Of a stretch of 64,000 nucleotides of DNA, positions 31,930 through 44,445 are shown piece by piece (the first letter of the stretch is position 1; each line of letters begins with the position of its first letter). The DNA is taken from assembly GCA_027257055.1 (NCBI GenBank), contig JAPVLO010000001.1, positions 9,695,501 to 9,759,500 on the forward strand, in the 5' to 3' direction. A program made the position numbers and the translations under genes. Source of the stretch: Cephalopachus bancanus (taxonomy: Eukaryota; Chordata; Mammalia; Primates; Tarsiidae). The notes below the pieces were generated by a model. That model searched no databases and had not been told where the DNA came from. It saw only the letters and a program-made list of their open reading frames with translations.

Positions 31930-32602
31930 TTTTCTATTTTTTTAATTATAAAGATGTGGAGTACAATTCAAGGTTAGGTACACAAACGTTGAGTATGCGG
32001 GTACCTTTGTTGATGAGGTGTGCCCCTCGTTCCCCTAGTAGTTTTCCTCACTGCCAATCCCACCCCTCCTTTCCCAGCAGTTTCCCACTACTGCCAATTC
32101 CTTTCTTATAGTATTGCTGATAATTGTTCAAGGTTCGCTTATGACTGAGAACATATGGTACTCTGTTCTTTGTTTCTGTGGTAGATCACTGAGTATGATC
32201 GACTCTAAATCCATCAAAGTTGCTACGAAGTCCATATGTTTGTTCTTCTTGATGGTTGCATAATATTCCATTGTGTATATGTACCGCTTTTTTTTTTTTT
32301 TAATCCAGTTCAGCTTCGATGGGCAGCATGGTTGGTCCCATGTTTTTGCTATTGTGAACAGAGCAGCAACAAACATGTGTGTGCAGGTATCTTTTTTGTA
32401 GAATGATTTGCATTCCTCCGGGTATGTTCCCAATAGGGGAATAGGTGGGTCATATGGAAGGTCAATTTCTCATGCAAAAAACAATCTCTGGGCTCCCACT
32501 GATTCTGCATTTTGGTGAGTTGTATAATTATTTCATTATATTACAATGTAATAATAATAGCAATAAAGTGCACAATAAATGTGATGTGCTTGAATCTTCC
32601 AA
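31930..32602 (-). repeat. LINE-1 3' fragment with fold-back junction
   Basis: An antisense L1 3' UTR (31930 to about 32125) leads into the C-terminal end of ORF2, where a continuous frame (32128-32433) keeps the L1 YYATIKKN...MDLESIILSDLPQKQ block. Direct repeats GGAAGACAATTTTT (31916-31929) and GGAAGACCATTTTT (32603-32616) bound the insertion. The last part, 32489-32600, is not L1 but an inverted copy of the hAT flank at 32648-32762. This is a partial, dead copy. Confidence 0.87.
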
Positions 32603-32762
32603 GGAAGACCATTTTTCTTGGACCGGCATGTAAGGGGTTGGTTTCAGGATGATTCAAGCACATTACATTTATTGTGCACTTTATTTCTATTATTATTATA
32701 TTGTAGCATATAATGAAATAAATATATAGCTCACAAAAATGCAGAATCAGTGGGAGTCCTGA
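32489..32762. repeat. Inverted repeat, about 110-bp arms
   Basis: 32489-32600 (GGGCTCCCACTGATTCTGCA ... GTGATGTGCTTGAATC) is the reverse complement of 32648-32762 (GATGATTCAAGCACATTACA ... TCAGTGGGAGTCC), with roughly one in eight bases different. The left arm lies inside the L1 insertion and the right arm in the hAT. Confidence 0.92.
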
Positions 32763-33409
32763 GCTTGTTATTTTGCAACTAGACAGTCCTATCTAGGGGT
32801 GACAGGAGACGGTGACACCCGAGGTGTGTTGTTTATGTCCATTCTACTCTGTAATCTCCTTTCGGTGGCTGTTACTACAGAAAACCCTGCGTCACAAAGA
32901 TCGGATGTTGGAAATGGAAGCAGGCTTCTCAGTGCTGATCTGCCAGGAGGTGGAGCTCAGGCAGAAATGCCAGCGATGGGGAGCGGCTGTAAATACAGAT
33001 GAAGCTTTGCTTGCTGGCCTCTCACCTCCTGCAGTACAGCCTGGTTCTTAACATGCCACAGACCGACTCTGGTCTGTGGCTTGGGTTTGGGAAGCCCTGC
33101 TCTAGAGATTTTGGGGGGAGTATGGTTTCACCAGCACCTTGATTTCAGGCTTCTGACCTTCAGAACTATGAGAGAGAGTTTTTGTTATATTAAGCTGCCC
33201 AGTTGTAGTACATTGTCATGACATCCCTGAGAAACTAACGCAATTTCCAACATTGCTGCTCCACTCCAGCCCTCAGAACAAATTGTTGCTCAGTAATTGC
33301 TTGTTTTACACACAATTAATGATAGGGTGGCTCTGAGGCTGATCCCATCCACCTCCTCTTCATCCTTTATATTAAAATGAGATTAATTTTCTCATTGCAT
33401 GGCTTTGAT

Positions 33410-33850
33410 TTTCATTGTCATTCTCTTGCTCAAAATCCTTGTGGATTACCTCTCACATTTGGAACAGAGGAAAGCTTCTAAGCAAGTGTCCCCAAGGACC
33501 AATGCCCATTTCCAAATGCATCTCCTACCTCAGACCTTTCTCTATAAACTGCAGTCAATGTTTCTAGACTCTCTGCCCTTCCCGCCCAAGCCCTCTGCCT
33601 CCACCCCCCCGTAAACACAACTCAACTGCCCCTTCTTCCCGTCTCCATCAGGTCAGATGCAGTTCACATGCCATTTTTTGAGTGATGCCTTTTATAATCC
33701 ACTCTCTCAAATAAAAATTTGCATATCGCTGCTTCATAAGATCATACATATATGCATTTGTACCTCTATTACAATTATAGTGAATTATAAACATATTCTA
33801 TTTCCCTGACCAGATGCCAAACTCCTTAAGGGTTTTTATTTTCCACACAC
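33410..33850 (+). repeat. L2 LINE 3' fragment
   Basis: TTGCTCAAAATCCTTGTGGA, ACCTCAGACCTTTCTCTATA, TGCCATTTTTTGAGTGATGC and CCAAACTCCTTAAGGG follow the L2 3' order. It is ancient and non-coding. Confidence 0.65.
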
Positions 33851-34111
33851 CATGAGTTATCTTGCATAGAGACTGGCATATTGCATAATATTGGTTGGAT
33901 TGAATTAGAAAAAAGGAAAGAATTGAGGTTGTTTCAGTAAGATTCAATGACCACATGATAATAAAATAGCATCCGTCTGCCTTATGAAAAACTGTTTATT
34001 GGCATTTGCACACTCATTTCCAAGTAAGTTACCAAGGAATAGATTGCACATCAGAGAGGAAAAAATTTTTCATGTAGTTGTTTGCCTTTGGGAACATGAT
34101 CGATTTCTCCA

Positions 34112-34113
<2 letters not shown>

Positions 34114-34153
<40 letters not shown>
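34114..34153 (+). repeat. (TG)n microsatellite
   Basis: Twenty TG units between CATCG and TAACAACAAT. Confidence 0.98.
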
Positions 34154-34154
<1 letters not shown>

Positions 34155-34155
<1 letters not shown>

Positions 34156-35405
34156 CAACAATTAAGCATTGAAGAGAAGTCAAGTTACTGAACACCTTTT
34201 TTGGTTTTATTCTTTCTGCCTTTTATAATTTATCTTCTTAGCTTGTGACTGCTTAGTTTTCCCCTTCAATGCTCAGCTCACTATGCTTATTTTCTTTCTC
34301 TTACCTTTTCTAAACAGAAAAAGGAAATATATAACCATGCATGTATACACACACATTTGTTTATGTATACACATATTAACAAGTATCTACTCACCATACA
34401 CCCAAGATATGATATACATAGTCTCTTTTTTTATTTGTATTTTTTAGCAAACTATGATAAATACTTCTATCTACAAATAGGAAATCAAGTCTTTATGGTA
34501 ACCTAATCTCTAAAAAAAACTTGAATTCTTTTGCTAATGTCATGCAGTGGCACACAATTGACACAATCGGATATTTGTTTTTGCAACTGATGGTAACAAC
34601 TCAGTAAGACTAGGTCATGACTCACTAATGCGGTGCGTTTTATAAGAGTCCATCAGTTCTTTCAGCTTTCTCAGTTCACCGTGTGTAGCTGATAAATTGG
34701 AGTTAATATACCTTCCCCCTTTAAGTTCTTGTGTTGCTTCTTGCTTTACAAATTTATACTGGCTCAGATAATCAATACTGTTTTAAATGCTCCAAGCAAA
34801 AGATTTTAATGTAAATATTACATTACTACTTCTCTGGAAAGTATGAAAATAAAAAAAATAAAAAATTTAAATAACTGAGGCAAGGTCCAGACAATGATGA
34901 GGAGTGAAGAAACAAAATGTTCACAAATGTGCTTTCAAAAAATAAGTTATTGAGCTAAGTACTTTCATTATGGAAGTCAGTGTTCACTTGAAAAAAGTAA
35001 AAATTATTCTTAAGAAAAGGCAATCTAGTGTACTTCTAAAAATATTAAATGCTATTTATAGCGTATAGGGGAAAAGGAACCTTTACTCTGGTTTGCTGCA
35101 ATAAAATCATAGGTTGTAAATCATCTCGACTAATTCAGAATATGTTTTAGTTTATTTTCTAGTCACTGATTGATTTGACTCAGCCTCCTATACTCATCAG
35201 TTTATAACTCATTTACACTTATCTATAGGAAACTGCATTCCTCATCTCTTTCTGACATGTGATTTTTTTCCAAAAAAATTAAGATTTTCGGAAGATGTAG
35301 ATTGCATCAGTATTTCCACCAACACTCTCAGTAGAATGCATAAGTATTCAGAGTTCAGTCTACAATGTTGTTGTTTCCTATTTTTCAGTTATTATTGCTT
35401 TGCTT
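34155..35405. other. AT-rich unique sequence
   Basis: No repeat family or gene is recognised. It contains a few CA/TA-rich stretches (34340-34385). Confidence 0.4.
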
Positions 35406-35419
35406 TAAAAAAAAGTATA

Positions 35420-35708
35420 GACTGGATGCGGTAGCTCACACCCATAACCCCAGCACTTTAAGAGGCTGAGACAAGAGGATTGCCCAAGCCTAGGAGCCGG
35501 AGACCAGCCTGGGCAACATAGTGAAACCTTGTGTCTATAATAAATCAAAAAATTAGCCAGCATGGTGGAGCACACCTGTACTCCCAGCTACCTGGAAGGC
35601 TGGAGCGTAAGGATCACCTGAGCCCAGAAAGTCGAGGCTGCAGTAGCAGTGATCTTGCCACTGCACTCTAGCCTGGGCAATGGGGTGAGACTCTGACATA
35701 CAAATTTT
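35420..35708 (+). repeat. Intermediate Alu linking old and young subfamilies
   Basis: Sense Alu flanked by exact AAAAAGTATA (35410-35419 and 35709-35718). It has the young linker (ATAATAAATCAAAAAATTAG) but an AluJ-like B-box region (GAGACCAGCCTGGGCAACAT) and only part of the derived right arm, so it looks transitional. Confidence 0.95.
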
Positions 35709-35719
35709 AAAAAGTATAA

Positions 35720-38580
35720 ATGTCTTCTACACTTAAACTCTTTGGTGTATATCTTCATATTACCCACAGACTAAACAACAATAAATATTATCAGCAACAA
35801 ATTTCTTCCCACTTTTAGCTCAGCCCTCCTGGCTAGGTGCTCCATAGCAAATTCAGATCCCAGAACTTCATAGAGAGCCATATGTTTTGTTTTCTTCAAA
35901 TACATCTCTCAGGGATGAAATATCAACTTGATATTTGCAACTCTCAAGAGACAAAACATGCTTCAGTTGCACCATCTCTGAAAAAAAAAAATCTCATTTA
36001 TCCTAGTGGAGTAGCATAAGAATCAAACAATGTCATCATAGATTCAAGAAAGTTAAACCATCCTGACTTGTACCCTGCATCTTTACAATAAAATAAAAGT
36101 TAAACCAGGAATTTCCACAGAGATCATCAAGGTTAATCATTTAATCGATCTCCAACTTTAGTTTTTATCAATAATATTATAGTTTTATAAAAGAAGGGTG
36201 TTGATGCTAATAGAAAGGTTGTAAAACACGGAAACATTGGTTAGATTTTAAATATTTCAATTTACCTACCGGTAGGGTAAATCCAAATCCCTCCAAAGAT
36301 TTATCTACCTACCAAACTAATTTTCAGAGATAGTGAACATTTAATTTGTGTTTTCTTATAAAATGCTATTGACTTTACAGATCACCGTAAACATACTGAT
36401 TTGGCCTCTGCTTATATCCATGAATTTTTCCTGTTCCAAAGAGTATTTAAGAAATAGAGCAGAACCCAAACATTTACCTTCCCTGGAGAAGCTTAAGTCT
36501 AATTGAGAAACTGGAGCAAGAAAACGTAAAATAAATGGATATATAATTTTTTTAATGTATACTGATATTTTAAAGTAAATTAATGTCTCAAAGATTGTTT
36601 TAGTGTAAACATTTTCTCCGGATTGTATTACTCTGGGAAGATTATTAGTGACATTTGTGATAAGAAATGTTAAGGTTATAGGAGACCGCTCATTACTCTG
36701 AGTATCATGAAGTCACAATACATGATAATGTTGGCAACCTCATTTCTACACGTTATTTAAACTTCAAGTGCATCATACTTATATTTGTACCTCTATATTA
36801 AAATGTGAGTGGGATCGGTTAAATTTAATTTCTCTCTAACAAATTCCATTTGAAAGTATTGTCTACATGTGACTCACTACTGTCAAACAAAACGATAAAA
36901 TGGCCATTCATTGACATGCACTATTAGCATCCAACTTCAGCTATCTCAAAAATGATACAAATATCATCATCAATGAATGTGCTTGAAAAAAGTCAGTTGT
37001 ACATGTGATTTCAGTTCTACATAGCACATGGAAGTTCATCGTTTTTTAAATTATTTATTTAGACATTTTGTATCACGTAGGCCAAATATCAAGAATGACA
37101 GTTACTGTTTCATTGTTTTGATTTGATTTCCACATTGACATGAATTTTGCATCTTCTGTTTATTGACTACTTTGGCTTATGATTCTTCCCATTCTATGGA
37201 ATTTTCACTCTCCTTTTATTAAACTATTAGATGACAAGTGTTAGTCCCTTGTGTGTCAGGTCTCAAAATTAAGGCAATTTTCCTCAACTATGCTTAAATA
37301 CAAAAATTCATGCTTTCCATTCTTCCCAGTGGGAGAAGGAGTCTTTGCAATGAGTAGAATAAAAATATATTATCCTTAATAAAATAAAAAATAAATACAT
37401 GATAATATTATTTGAAATGGAAAAACAAGTCAAAATGGAAAAAATAGCAGATATATCATTTATTGCAAGTTAAAAGTAAATAATAAGCTGCTTTGCAAAA
37501 CTGGAATTTAAAATGAACAAGACAGAACTGATATTTCTGAAATGAACATATGGATGCCTACCCTTTAATAAATTGGTGTTAGTATCAACAGCAAAAAATA
37601 GAGAAAATGCTCATTCAAAACTGAAGACAAACTACATACTAGATAAATAAACTCAAGGCAATGCGAAAGAATAAAACTCAGGGTCTATTGTTATTCAAAT
37701 AGTTAAGAAAACAAAACTAAGTGTGAAATCACACATTAAGAAGTATTATCAAGGTAGATGTAATATAACAAGTAAGTAATAAAATGATAGAATATTTCTC
37801 TTTTTTTCTTAAAGGATATTCTCTACGAAAAGAAATCTCATTAAATGGGTTCAAGAAAACAGCACACTGAGCTTTTACAGAGAAAATTCAAGTTTCCACA
37901 ATCCCTCCAATGTTCAGCTCTGCTCTTCAGCAGCAGGAATTTCACCAACTACCTGATACAGAAAATTAGTAATCTGTTTTAAAATATATCTTAATGCTAT
38001 GGTTAGTCTTAAGGAATTTAGAAAACACAAGAGCTCATCCGTAGTATGCCTTTTCCACTGTAAACATGTATAATTGTAGTGGCATTTGATTCTAGATATA
38101 AACACCACTAAAAATAAAGACTTTTTATTGCACACAAATACAACCAAAAAAACGATCAGGGGATAGAAACAGAAATATAAACTGAAGATATATGCATATA
38201 TGTGCACACATACACAAAGAGAAAGAGAGAGAGAGAGAGATGACATTTTTAAAAGTCAGCATTTTTTAAAGTCAACCACTTTCCGTGGTTGATCTTAAAA
38301 CTAAAATTTGGTCAAACTTAATGTACCAATTCTTAGTATTTTCACATGCTCTCTTATTCTCCCAAGAACTTCATGGTTTAAAATTTTTTTAATTTTTCTT
38401 CCAAAAACTTGATTACATTAAAATTAATTCATTTTTCATTATATCAAGCAAAGACAAATTTAACTGAAACTACCATAAGCATAGAACATTGCTGGTAAAT
38501 ATTTAAAATGCTTATTCCATTAAGTATTGTTTATATTGAAATATATAAAGGAGCTGTGTGCACTTAGGATCCTGAAAACC
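35720..38580. other. Very AT-rich unique sequence
   Basis: No gene is supported. A 110-codon minus frame (37914-38246) runs through a GA-repeat (38218-38240) and has no recognised similarity. Parts may be unrecognisable old L1. Confidence 0.4.
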
Positions 38581-38589
38581 AATGTCAGA

Positions 38590-38830
38590 GACCATTTGAT
38601 TTAGAATCAAGAAATCCTGCTGTAATTCTTAGTTCTTATATTTATTAGTTGTAAGTCCTTAAATAAACAATTTTTGCCCTTTTCAAAAACTTCAGTCTCT
38701 TTGCCAGTAAAATTAAAGTAAGGATACCATCACATCAATAACACAGGATTATTGTAAGAAACTTTTAGAAGAATCTTGCATATGTTTTATAACAAATATA
38801 AACATCAGGCACATAATAGCATTACACATT
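38590..38830 (+). repeat. MIR SINE
   Basis: Sense MIR order with CAAGAAATCCTGCTGTAATT, TTAGTTGTAAGTCCTTAAAT, ACTTCAGTCTCTTTGCCAG, AGGATTATTGTAAGAAAC and AAACATCAGGCACATAATAG. Confidence 0.75.
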
Positions 38831-39349
38831 TAAGTGCTTTGATTAATATTTCTGGCTTATATATATAGACCATAAATTATTAACTCATTCAAGTTAATGG
38901 TGAAAGGGACTTATGTATTTGTTTCAGCAATGAACTTTGCAAAATAGTAACATATAATGTTGTACAGAGAAATACAGAAGCATGCAAATAGTATTGTAGG
39001 AGGAAAAAATAAGAAAAAAAATTACCTTTAAGAATTCAGAAGTATCATTAGCAAATTACTGACTTAACCCTTCTGACTTGGTAACAGTGGCAAAAACACT
39101 CTGTCCATACACAGAATTATTAGTAACCATGGTAGTAAAAGTGGTATTAATGGAAGTATAGATGAGATATGGGTGGAAAAACTTTTAAAATATTCATATT
39201 CAAATGTACAAATAAATAGTAATAGTATGTGATCTACAAGTTTCTAGTTAGGAACTTATGAATGAAGAAAGACTATGAATATCTATATACATAAATAAAT
39301 AAATACTATATAATAATAAAGTATTAATCAAAAGATTTTTTTAAAATGA

Positions 39350-39806
39350 ACCTTCAAAATACAAAGTGATTAAGTCAACAAAAATTTGAGCATGCATTAC
39401 ATACAGGCATGCATTACACAAGTCAGGAAAATCAAAATATAAATGAGAAGTAACATTGAGCTCTGGCAAGGATGAAGAGAAATGGCCCTCTAACATATTT
39501 TTAATAAATAAACAATTTTGCTTGGCAAATATTCTGGAAATATATTTTTAACTTAATAGTACATAACATTTTTGACCTGATAGGTTTGTTTCTTATCTGA
39601 AAGCTAGCCTAAAAGATATATGCATAAAAATATTTACTGCAGTGTTTTTAGTGGCAAAATGTCAGTGGTAATAATGAAAACAAATTTGAAAAAATTGATA
39701 TTAATAATCAGGAAAACATAAAAATTTCTACTTTAAAGATAATGTGTTAGATCTACATTTTCTGATGTAGAAAGAAGTCTGTAATATATTGTTAAATGAA
39801 AAAACG
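39350..39806 (+). repeat. Old LINE-1 (L1M) 3' region
   Basis: GCATAAAAATATTTACTGCAG, TAGATCTACATTTTCTGATG and GTAATATATTGTTAAATGAA follow the end of ORF2 in old L1M elements. It is truncated at its 3' side by a younger L1. Confidence 0.6.
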
Positions 39807-41283
39807 AAGTGGATGCAAAAATAAAATCAAAATGAATTAAAGACTCAAATGCAAGATCTAAAACTACTAAACTAATGGAATAAAATATTGGAACAACACT
39901 GCAGGACATTGGTCTGGCCAAATATATTTTTTAAAGTAAGCCTTCAAGAGCACAGGTAACAACAGCAAAAATAAGACAGATGGTGTTACATGAAAATAAG
40001 AAGCTTCAGCACAGCAAAGTGAAGAGACAACCTGTAGAATAAAAGAACTCATCCAACAAGGTATGAATAACTAGAATATATTAGGAACTGAAGCAACGCA
40101 TTAACAAAACAACAAATAACCAGATTGAAAATGGACAAAACTGAGTAGACATTTCTCGAAAGACATAAAAATAACCAACAGGTATATAAAAAATTGCTCG
40201 ATTTATCATAATCATCATAGAAATGCAAATCAGAATAACAATGAAATAATATCTTACTCCAGTTAGAATGGCTATTATCAAAAAGACAAAAAAAATATAT
40301 GTTGGCGAAATGTGGAGAAAGGAAAACACTTGTATGCTGTTGGTGGAACTATTAAGCAGTGCGGCCATTATGGAGAACAGTAGAGACCCGCCTGGGAAAC
40401 TTGGTGAGACCTCATCTCTCCAAATAAGTCAAAAATTAGCCGGGCATGGTAGCGCACGCCTGTGGTTCCAGTCCAGCAGGTCGAGGTTGCGGTGGCCGGG
40501 AGCGGTCACTGCACTCCAGTCCTAGGCGACAGAGTGAGACTCCAACACAAAAAAAAAGAAAAGAAAAGAAAAGAAAACAGTATGGAGGTTTTTTAAAAAA
40601 AAATTAGAACGCAGCAATCCTCCTACTGGGTACGTATCTAAAAGAAAGAAACCAATATATCAAAGAGATATCTGCACCCTCGTGTCTTTTGTAGCTATAG
40701 TCACAATAGTCAAGATATGGAATCAGCATTCATGACCATCAAGAGATGAACGAACAAAGGAAATACGGTGTGTATATATGCAAAGAAATACTATTCAGTC
40801 ATAATAAAGAATAAAACTCTGTCACTTGCAGCAACACGGATGGAACTAGAGGTCATGATGTTAAGCTAAACAAGCCAGGCACAGAAGGACAAATATTGCA
40901 AGTTACCACTTGAATATGTGAGCTAAAAAAGTGAATCTTCTAGAGGTGGAGAGTTGAATGACAGTTACCAGAAGCTGAGAAGGGAAGAGGGAGATGAAGA
41001 GAAGTTGGATAATGGGTACAAAAATACAGTTAGATAGAAGGAATAAGTTCTAGTATTCAATAGCACCGTGCAAAGATTATTTTGTTGCATATTTCAAAAT
41101 AACTAGAATAGAAGAATAGCAACGTTCCCAGGACAACGATAAGATAAATGTTGGAGGTGATAGATATTCCAATTATGCCAATTTGACCATTATACACTGT
41201 GTACGTGTAACAACATATCACACGTACCCCTAAAATATGTACAACTATTATATATTGATTTTAAAAATACAAAAAAGATAAAT
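39807..41283 (+). repeat. LINE-1 3' end, about 1.3 kb, interrupted by an Alu
   Basis: Sense L1 ORF2 C-terminal region and 3' UTR: GACATTGGTCTGGCCAAATA, CTTACTCCAGTTAGAATGGC, GTATGCTGTTGGTGGAACTA, CTCCTACTGGGTACGTATCT, ATACTATTCAGTCATAATAA, GTACCCCTAAAATATGTAC and an A-rich end. Numerous stops and frameshifts make it inactive. The Alu at 40383-40572 splits a block that reads across when rejoined. Confidence 0.9.
40383..40572 (+). repeat. 5'-truncated, internally deleted Alu inside L1
   Basis: It starts in the left arm (GAGACCCGCCTGGGAAACTT), has the linker, then jumps from CCTGTGGTTCCAG to TCCAGCAGGTCGAGG, losing about 40 bp around repeated CCAG. The tail is (AAAAG)n. Flanking GAGAACAGTA (40373-40382) and GAAAACAGTA (40573-40582) are the target duplication. 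Confidence 0.95.
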
Positions 41284-41289
41284 TAGTGG

Positions 41290-43845
41290 TATGAGGAATA
41301 TTTTTACCTAAGTCTTAAAAGAATAAATAGTAAGATGCTAAAAAAGAAGGGGGAATAGAAGTGAGAGAGATTCAGAGTTCTCTTTGATCATTTGGTTAGT
41401 AACTTCATGCTTTATTAAACTTTATATTTTATAAGCAGCAGCTACTCATTTTAATTAGATAAAAACAAGCAATTTTGAGTAGTAATGGTGCAGAAGGTAT
41501 GAGATGACTTAGAAATATCATTGGGAGGGAGTGAGGAGTGATTAAAATTAAACGGTATTTGAGTAGGAAGAGTGAATTCTGTCATAGTCTTCAAAGAATA
41601 TTCTAGAACCAAAGAAGCTAAAGACAGAGACTGGGAATAGCTGACTAAGACAAAATGAGACTGACCCAAAAGCATTATCCCTTTCTATTTGTTCTGTTCA
41701 ATTGACAAACTCTCAGCAAGTCAAAGAGACACTAATTCCCACACCATACAAACTCTTTGAAATTTAGTTAGCCCAGTAAAATATTTGGTTATATCCAATT
41801 TTGCTACAGTTTTGTATTTTTTTAGTAGTTAGGAGTTTATTAAAGGGAGAAAAGCTATTATCAAGTTTCCTCAAATTATAGAAGTTTGATTAAGTATAAT
41901 GGAATAGCTGACATCATCAAATATTCCTTAAATGATAGTGACAGACAAACCTTTTGTGAGACCAAACCTTCCCCCTGCTCATACCCCACCTCAACCACTA
42001 CCAGCCTCTCCCAAGCACCCGTCTGACACTGACTAGGTAGAGAAGACTTTGGTGTCCTGCACCTATGACTAGCACATGACAGAATACTCCCTCAGACAGA
42101 GTCTTCACTCACTCCAAAGAGGAGTACAATGTATTTTTGTTCATGCAGCTAGAGAAAGCTAAAATAATCTGGAGGAGAAAACAGAGACATTCACCTAGCA
42201 TTTCTAAATAAATTTATCTGAGCTATAATCTTAATCTGGCAATACTTTTGATATGTTGAAAAGAAAATTTAGTAACAGAAGAAAACGCTAATTAACAATC
42301 AATCTTGAAAAGACAGATCATCTCCGGGACTCATATATGCAGATGGCATACTTATGGTGGGATCACAATGAAATGCTAGAGAAGCCAATTTGTATATGAT
42401 ATTTGATAGAGTAATTGAGTATTTGTCTTTGTGGGATTCTGATTTTCAAATTACCCCCCATGCAGACCTGAACATCATTCAGGCAACTGCTTAGCTCTTA
42501 AATAGCTTTCACAGGAACAGATGGCAATAATAAATAAATCTGCATATCAAATGCACACTGATAAATCTATAAGGCTGCTATGAAAATTAAAATCTAAGTA
42601 AAATAGGTAAATAAGAAAGAAAAAAAGATTAATGGATTTCCACCTATAGTCAAAATGAACCATGGAAAAAAATGCTTAAAATGGCAACATGGCACACATT
42701 AAGGGGAAATGTCTTAATGTTTAGTAAAATTTTAATGGATGCTTATGAACTATAGTTGAAGAGGGGAACTAGATGTCCAAATCGCCAAGGTAGAGTTATG
42801 TAGATAGAGTCCAAGAAGGATTCACATTTGTCAGCTCGTTGACATCTACACATTCACCTAGCCCAATCCTTTGATACAACAGGTATCAAAGGAGGACTGT
42901 TTCTCTAATACACGGCACAATAGCATTTTCTATATACTTTCAGTGTATGAGAATCTAAGAGATCCAACATATTGGGTAGATTTGGATTGTTTTATCCTTT
43001 TAAGTGGAGCTCTGACAATATGAGAATGTCGTTTTACTTACTATTTATTCCTTCTTTATTACACAAAATAGAGGAACCACTTTTAATTTTAACACCAAGT
43101 AAATGCTCAGCACTTCACTTAAGCATCCTCATTTAAATTACAAACGTATATAGACAAATAACACAAACCTACCCAACATGATGTTAAGTCCAACCTCCCT
43201 CAACTCAGGCATGAATAGTGTGAAAATCCGACAGCTAAAGCTTTTAATCATGTGGCCAAAATCCTCCGAGGCTCTCTAAATGTCATGTACAAAGATCCAC
43301 AATGCCATTTTCACTGACAGGAGGATATTGGATATGTGTCACCTCCCATATGTAAGAAATGTAAAGAAATCTTTATGATTTCTATACCAAGTGCATCTAG
43401 AAAGCTATTGAACACCCTATCACATGTATCTTCATGTTAAGATACCATCTCCATTGTGGCTGAAACCAGTGTATACCTTAAATAATATCTTGGTTGCACA
43501 ATTCATTCTCACAGTAAAACAAGCGTGTAACCCAAGATATAACCCAAGATACTAGCAGGCTGGGAAACATGCTTTTGGACATCTGGAAAACTCTCTCAGT
43601 ATTACAGCATCATCAAAAGTTCTGGAAGGTGAAATCCCTTTCTGGTGGCTTTGCTTCGGAAGGACAACAGTACAAATAACACATGACCATTTTTCAGAAT
43701 GAACAATGTATTTATGGGCTCCGGTCTGAGCTCACATGACACCCTGCTCTCCGGCAAGGCTATAGCAGGTCACCATCTATACACCAGCCTATCTCACTGA
43801 CTGTTTTCACAGTCACGTTTCCTGAGAGAAGAGTCTGAGCTTACT
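41290..43845. other. Unique AT-rich sequence, no gene seen
   Basis: Short frames only (largest 74 codons on minus at 41451-41675). I recognise no repeat with confidence. Confidence 0.4.
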
Positions 43846-43849
43846 CTTC

Positions 43850-44310
43850 CTCCAAGCGGACTTCCATTCATCTCTCAACATCTGCTTTCTTGGGCTGCTT
43901 TCCTCTCATGATTTCTGGGATGTCACGCTGTAGAGTTTCTTTTCTTTCCCTTCAGTCCTCTTTGTCTCTTTCCCCCTGCCTGGTCTTCACAGGTGAATGG
44001 TTCCCTAAATCTCTTTCCTTGGTTTTGTTTCTTTCTTAGGCCACGTAGACAGGGTCCATGGAACAATCTCACCTAAGCGTTCCTGTATACAGACCACCCC
44101 TAAATCTGCATCATCAGTTGGGATTTCTTCCCTAGTCTCAAACTCGACATATCCAATTGCTGCTGGAAATATTTACCCAAGGTCACATGAGAACTTCAAT
44201 CCCAACAGTTTTAAAACTAATGATATCAACTTCCTTCCTTGTCCCTCCACACCTGTTTCTGCTCTTTTATTTCTTGTTCTAGTTAATGAAAACCTTTTCT
44301 TGACCAAGGA
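43850..44310 (+). repeat. L2 LINE fragment
   Basis: Pyrimidine-rich ORF2 end of L2: CTGCTTTCTTGGGCTGC, TTCAGTCCTCTTTGTCTC, ACCCCTAAATCTGCATCATC, CTCGACATATCCAATTGCTG. It carries stops throughout. Confidence 0.6.
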
Positions 44311-44445
44311 GGTACATGAATTGACTGAAGAGGTTGAAATCATGGAAGACTGGAGGCATTTTTAATTCATATTGAACCCCCAGCATGACATGACAAACTG
44401 TTGATGAGCAATAAGTGCTTTTTGAATGAATAACAGGTAGTTTTT

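Larger units (their letters stand above)
31875..33099 (+). mobile_element. Non-autonomous hAT-type transposon inserted in the LTR
   Basis: The left end CAACAGTCCCTAACCATTTT and the right end CTTGGGTTTGGGAAGCCCTG are diverged inverted termini. Flanking 8-mers TTCTAGAC (31867-31874) and CTCTAGAG (33100-33107) share six of eight bases, fitting the hAT 8-bp duplication. The internal blocks GTGGGAGTCCTGAGC, GGAGGTGGAGCTCAGGC and GGGGAGCGGCTGTAAATACA match a common mammalian family whose name I do not recall. An L1 interrupts it. Confidence 0.8.
31580..33242 (+). repeat. ERVL-MaLR LTR (outermost of a nested stack)
   Basis: Halves 31580-31866 (TGTTATGGATTGAGTTGTGT, GGGCCCTAATCCAATATCAC) and 33108-33242 (CACCTTGATTTCAGGCTTCT, TTAAGCTGCCCAGTTGTAG, GAAACTAACGCA) form one MaLR LTR. 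Flanking 5-mers ATTCC (31575-31579) and ATTTC (33243-33247) differ at one base. A hAT element sits inside. Confidence 0.85.

Noticed and set aside
32799..33051. Two frames (67 and 79 codons) after the nested L1
   Set aside because: They are part of the non-autonomous hAT, which has no transposase.
34114..34153. CRISPR-like or other array
   Set aside because: All tandem arrays here are simple microsatellites or LTR repeats. The organism is a primate, and there is no spacer-repeat alternation.
37914..38246. 110-codon minus-strand frame with a hydrophobic start
   Set aside because: The start comes from a GA microsatellite (Ser-Leu repeats) and the rest is AT-rich sequence without recognisable similarity.
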